A stretch of 64,000 nt of DNA from Roseburia sp. AF12-17LB (GTDB taxonomy: Bacteria > Bacillota > Clostridia > Lachnospirales > Lachnospiraceae), in contig NZ_QUHR01000001.1 of NCBI RefSeq assembly GCF_003479605.1, forward strand, positions 372,001 through 436,000, read 5' to 3'. A program made the position numbers and the translations under genes. Positions 60,912 through 64,000 of this stretch are shown in pieces (position 1 is the stretch's first letter; every line of letters starts with the position of its first letter). The notes beneath the pieces are model-generated. The model was not told where the DNA came from. It made no database searches and saw nothing but the letters and a program-made list of their open reading frames with translations.

Positions 60912-62009
60912 ATGAAAATACCATTTGTGTCATTTGAGAAAATGCATGATGAAATTAAGGACGAACTTACCGGAAAATTTCAGCAGGTTTTAGCGAAAAA
61001 CTGGTTTATCCAGGGAGAAGAATTAGCAAAGTTTGAAGAAGAGTATGCCGCATATTGTGGCGTGAAATACTGTGTCGGTGTAGGCAACGGACTGGATGCA
61101 CTGTTCCTTCCACTGAAAGCATATGGAATCGGGACAGGCGATGAAGTCATTGTTCCATCCAATACCTTTATTGCAACTGCACTGGCAGTTTCTTATACAG
61201 GTGCAACTCCGGTATTTGTAGAGCCGACTTTAGAGTCCTTTGACATTGACCCGGCAAGAATCGAAGAGAAGATTACCGATAAGACCAAAGCAATTATGGC
61301 AGTACATCTTTATGGACAGCCGGCACCAATGGATGAAATCATGGAGATTGCAAAACGTCACAATCTGAAAGTAATTGAAGATTCTGCACAGGCACATGGT
61401 GCACTCTATAAGGGAAAACATGTGGGAAGTCTTGGAGACGGAGCCGGATTCAGCTTTTATCCGGGCAAGAACTTAGGCGCATTAGGAGATGCAGGAGCTT
61501 TTGTAACCAATGATAAAGAGCTGGCAGATAAAGTACGTGCCCTTGGCAACTACGGTTCTGATTATAAATATCATCATATCTATCAGGGAAATAACTCCAG
61601 ACTGGATGAGATGCAGGCAGCTTTCTTAAGAATTAAATTAAAGAACTTAGACCGCTGGAATGCAAACCGTATTGAGACAGCAGAGAAATATCTTGCCGGA
61701 ATTAAGAATCCGGAAATCGCTCTGCCAACTATAATGCCGGATACGAAGCATGTATTCCACATCTTTGCAATCCGCTGTGCACGCAGGGATGAATTAGAGA
61801 AGTTCTTAAATGAAAAGGGAATTGGAACCAATAAACATTATCCGATTCCAATGCATCTGCAGGGCGCATATGAAAGCCTTGGCATCAAAAAGGGAGAGCT
61901 TCCACTGGCAGAAGAGATTTCTGCAACAGAGCTTAGCATTCCGATGTACTATGGAATGACAGAGGAAGAAACCGGATATGTCATTGATGCAATCAATGCA
62001 TTCAAATAG
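60912..62009 (+). CDS. dTDP-3-amino-3,6-dideoxyhexose transaminase (FdtB/QdtB family)
   Basis: A 365-residue PLP aminotransferase of the DegT family. [15 protein letters not shown] start, [62 protein letters not shown], and the PLP lysine K186 in [15 protein letters not shown]. It aminates C3 of the keto sugar made by the FdtA/QdtA-like gene just upstream. A FemAB-like acyltransferase follows at 13 bases, where FdtC/QdtC-type acetyltransferases usually stand. Confidence 0.9.
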   Translation: MKIPFVSFEKMHDEIKDELTGKFQQVLAKNWFIQGEELAKFEEEYAAYCGVKYCVGVGNGLDALFLPLKAYGIGTGDEVIVPSNTFIATALAVSYTGATPVFVEPTLESFDIDPARIEEKITDKTKAIMAVHLYGQPAPMDEIMEIAKRHNLKVIEDSAQAHGALYKGKHVGSLGDGAGFSFYPGKNLGALGDAGAFVTNDKELADKVRALGNYGSDYKYHHIYQGNNSRLDEMQAAFLRIKLKNLDRWNANRIETAEKYLAGIKNPEIALPTIMPDTKHVFHIFAIRCARRDELEKFLNEKGIGTNKHYPIPMHLQGAYESLGIKKGELPLAEEISATELSIPMYYGMTEEETGYVIDAINAFK

Positions 62010-62022
62010 AAGAGGAGAGACT

Positions 62023-63012
62023 ATGTTTCGATTTGAAAAATATGAGGACAGTTTAGAGGAACAGTGGGATAAATTTATCACAGAAAAATCCATAAACGGA
62101 ACCTTTTTACAGAGCCGCCGGTTCTTCAATTATCATCCGGCAGGCAGATTTAAAGATGTATCTTTGGTAGTATATAATGAGAAAAATAATATCGCAGCCC
62201 TGATTCCTGCATGTGAATTGGAGCAGGATGGAAAAAAGGTATTTTTCTCCCACAAAGGAACCACCTTTGGCGGTATCATTATCGACAAGAAGCATCACAA
62301 TGCCAAACATGTAGTGGTATTAGTAGAAGAATTAAAAGATTATCTTAAGGAGCAGGGCTATAACGAGGCTTATCTTAAGATGACTTCCGATATTTTCTCA
62401 GAAGTAGAAAGTGATTTATTCCAGTATGCATTCCAGCATGCAGGCTATACGGAGCATAAGGAACTGAGCACTTATGTAAACTATGCTACCTATAAAGAGG
62501 CAATTCTATCTAACTTTGCACAGGGAAAACGTACCAATGTACACAACTGTGAGAAGGAAGGTCTGGAATGCAGACCGCTGACGACAGATGATGAGATTAA
62601 AGAATTCTATGATATTCTCTGTGAGAACCTTTCCAAGTATGATACCAGACCGGTACATACTTTAGCAGAGCTCTTAGATTTCAAGAATGACCGTTTTCCG
62701 AAGGAATGTGGCTTCTTTGGCATTTTCAAAGAGGATGAAATGTTAGCTGGCTCCATGATGTTTTATTTCGATAAAGTAGGCTGTGCCCATACACAGTATC
62801 TTGCTGCAAGACAGGCGTTTAATAAATTAAGCCCGATGACCTTTATGTATTATTCCATGATTGTGGAAATGAAGAATCGTGGCTATAAACGGATTTCCTG
62901 GGGAACAGCAACCGAAGATTTAGGTAATTATCTGAATATGGGACTGATTACCAGCAAAGAAGACTTCGGAAGCTCCTATTGTAATAACCTGACCTACTCC
63001 ATTACATTGTAG
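62023..63012 (+). CDS. FemAB-like / GNAT-fold acyltransferase
   Basis: About 329 residues with a double GNAT-fold plan. Residues 1-170 (GTFLQSRRFFNYHPAGRFKD, FFSHKGTTFGGIII) and 170-329 (KRTNVHNCEKEGLECRPL, FGIFKEDEMLAGSMMFYF, GYKRISWGTATEDLGNYLN) resemble FemX/BcsL-type (Acetyltransf_6) enzymes. FemAB members move aminoacyl groups to peptidoglycan; BcsL-like ones acylate sugars. Its place after FdtA-FdtB suggests that it puts an acyl or aminoacyl group on the 3-amino sugar. ATG 62023 has AGGAGAG before it; an upstream in-frame ATG at 61978 lies within the aminotransferase gene. Confidence 0.75.
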   Translation: MFRFEKYEDSLEEQWDKFITEKSINGTFLQSRRFFNYHPAGRFKDVSLVVYNEKNNIAALIPACELEQDGKKVFFSHKGTTFGGIIIDKKHHNAKHVVVLVEELKDYLKEQGYNEAYLKMTSDIFSEVESDLFQYAFQHAGYTEHKELSTYVNYATYKEAILSNFAQGKRTNVHNCEKEGLECRPLTTDDEIKEFYDILCENLSKYDTRPVHTLAELLDFKNDRFPKECGFFGIFKEDEMLAGSMMFYFDKVGCAHTQYLAARQAFNKLSPMTFMYYSMIVEMKNRGYKRISWGTATEDLGNYLNMGLITSKEDFGSSYCNNLTYSITL

Positions 63013-63027
63013 GCACTGGAGGATAGT

Positions 63028-64000
63028 ATGAAAGTAAGCGTCCTTGTGACTTTTTATAATCAGGAAGATTATGTGGATGAGGCATTGCAGAGTGTCTTTG
63101 ACCAGAAATGTGATTTTGATTTTGAGGTGCTGATTGGTGACGATGGTTCTACCGATGGCACCATGGCAAAATTACAGAAATGGAAGCAGAAATATCCGGA
63201 CAGAATGGAAATCTATGTGATGGACCGGGAACCTGGTGTGAAATACAACAGCAGCCAGCGGGCATCAAGAAACCGTCTGAATCTTTTGCAGTATGTAAAG
63301 GGAGAGTATTTTGCTTATCTCGATGGGGATGATTTCTATATCGATGACCATAAACTGCAGAAGCAGGTAGAGATTATGGATCAGCCGGAAAATGCAAAAT
63401 ATGCAGTCTGTGCCCACAATGTCTATGCCTATGATGAGAAGACGAAAGAAAATACACCATTTTTAAACTGCAATCATACGATGAAATTAAAGGGAACAAC
63501 CTATTGGGGACGTTTCTATTTCCATCCGGATTCTATTCTGATGCGAAGTGCCTATATCAAGGATATTCCGATGGATGTGGTAGCAGATTATTTTAATGAT
63601 AATACCATTACGTTCTGTTTTATCAAGCATGGGGATGTATATTATATGCCGGATATTATGGCGAGCTATCGTCAGACCGGAGACGGCATCTGGACGGGAA
63701 ATTCCAGGTTTATCAACTATCTTAGAAATTTGATGGACTATGACTTGGAGCAGAAGATTGCACCGGAATTTATCCGCTACAGTCTCGTACGTCACCGGGC
63801 AGATATGAGTTTCATGCATAAATGTAAGGAACAGCCAGCCGGAGAAAAGGTGGCTTTCTATGAGGAAAAGATAAAAAAAGACGGACTTACAGTATCCGAG
63901 GCGTGGTTAGAATATTGCAAGACCGGAAAGATGTCTGATAAAAAGGCATTAAAATTATACCGGAAGGCAATGCTTTGGTATTTTGTATGCCATGTAAAAT
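63028..64000 (+). CDS. GT2 glycosyltransferase, 3' end cut by window
   Basis: The reading frame from ATG 63028 stays open to the window end (324 codons), so the gene is partial. SVLVTFYNQEDYVDEALQSV, LIGDDGSTDGTMAK and the metal site AYLDGDDFYIDDHKL define a GT2 domain at residues 1-110; YWGRFYFHPDSILMR and SYRQTGDGIWTG are the later part of the fold, with a helical tail beyond residue 245. GGAGGA eight bases before the ATG is the ribosome site. It continues the FdtA-FdtB-acyltransferase run and may transfer the amino sugar those genes make (inference). Confidence 0.88.
   Translation, partial: MKVSVLVTFYNQEDYVDEALQSVFDQKCDFDFEVLIGDDGSTDGTMAKLQKWKQKYPDRMEIYVMDREPGVKYNSSQRASRNRLNLLQYVKGEYFAYLDGDDFYIDDHKLQKQVEIMDQPENAKYAVCAHNVYAYDEKTKENTPFLNCNHTMKLKGTTYWGRFYFHPDSILMRSAYIKDIPMDVVADYFNDNTITFCFIKHGDVYYMPDIMASYRQTGDGIWTGNSRFINYLRNLMDYDLEQKIAPEFIRYSLVRHRADMSFMHKCKEQPAGEKVAFYEEKIKKDGLTVSEAWLEYCKTGKMSDKKALKLYRKAMLWYFVCHVK

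Noticed and set aside
46721..62009. WecE and FdtB-like aminotransferases as the missing PseC/LegC of the nonulosonate route
   Set aside because: WecE has the motifs of the dTDP-4-keto-6-deoxyglucose enzyme and the FdtB-like gene is coupled to an FdtA-like isomerase; neither pairs with a UDP-GlcNAc dehydratase here.

Overview
The window is almost wholly a surface-glycan locus on one chromosome arm, with every gene on the + strand, short spacers, ATGA-type overlaps and no intergenic gap above 300 bases. Low G+C content, AGGAGG-type ribosome sites, Gram-positive signal peptides and cell-wall hydrolases without any outer-membrane export gene point to a Bacillota member, most likely a Lachnospiraceae gut or rumen bacterium. 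The family assignment is inference. I saw no rRNA, tRNA, transposase, integrase or CRISPR array.

Layout. (1) 1-7085: an ABC polysaccharide exporter (Wzm and a Wzt with a C-terminal sugar-recognition domain), followed by a methyltransferase, a kinase-fold protein with a C-terminal coiled coil, and a double GT2 glycosyltransferase. (2) 7082-12423: an exported glucosaminidase with C-terminal repeats, a lipoprotein phosphoesterase, a GT-C membrane protein and a polyprenyl-phosphate GT2. (3) 12487-28827: an AT-rich cassette with the GDP-heptose pathway (GmhA, HddA, a fused HddC-GmhB), a GDP-sugar 4,6-dehydratase and reductase, four glycosyltransferases or GT-C-like proteins, a pyruvyl transferase, an O-acetyltransferase, an FrhB-like Fe-S protein and a Wzx flippase. 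(4) 28897-34455: a membrane protein, a fused CMP-nonulosonate synthetase/PseG-like protein, an acyltransferase and a NeuB-type synthase. (5) 34584-36456: an AAA ATPase and a TOPRIM-like protein that do not fit glycan synthesis and look like a defence pair. (6) 36529-44114: three more exported proteins that carry the same roughly 100-residue repeat as the glucosaminidase, joined to a transglutaminase-like, an HExxH metalloprotease-like and an amidase/glucosaminidase pair of domains. (7) 44217-64000: a second double GT2, a WecE-epimerase-ATP-grasp set, a two-part SMR flippase with a GtrB/ArnC-like GT2, three large GT-C-like membrane proteins, further GT2 enzymes, FdtA/FdtB and a FemAB-like acyltransferase. 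The last GT2 runs off the window.

How it may work together (inference). Cytoplasmic enzymes make unusual sugars (6-deoxy-heptose, a nonulosonic acid, 4-amino- and 3-amino-dideoxy sugars). The chain is built by GT2/GT4 enzymes, may be capped by the methyltransferase/kinase pair and exported by Wzm/Wzt, and may be decorated outside the membrane by GT-C enzymes fed with polyprenyl-phosphate sugars. The four repeat-bearing exported proteins may use the finished glycan as their anchor. The two points most worth following are the split WbdD-like capping set beside a Wzt with a C-terminal domain, and the shared repeat as a candidate new wall-anchoring module.
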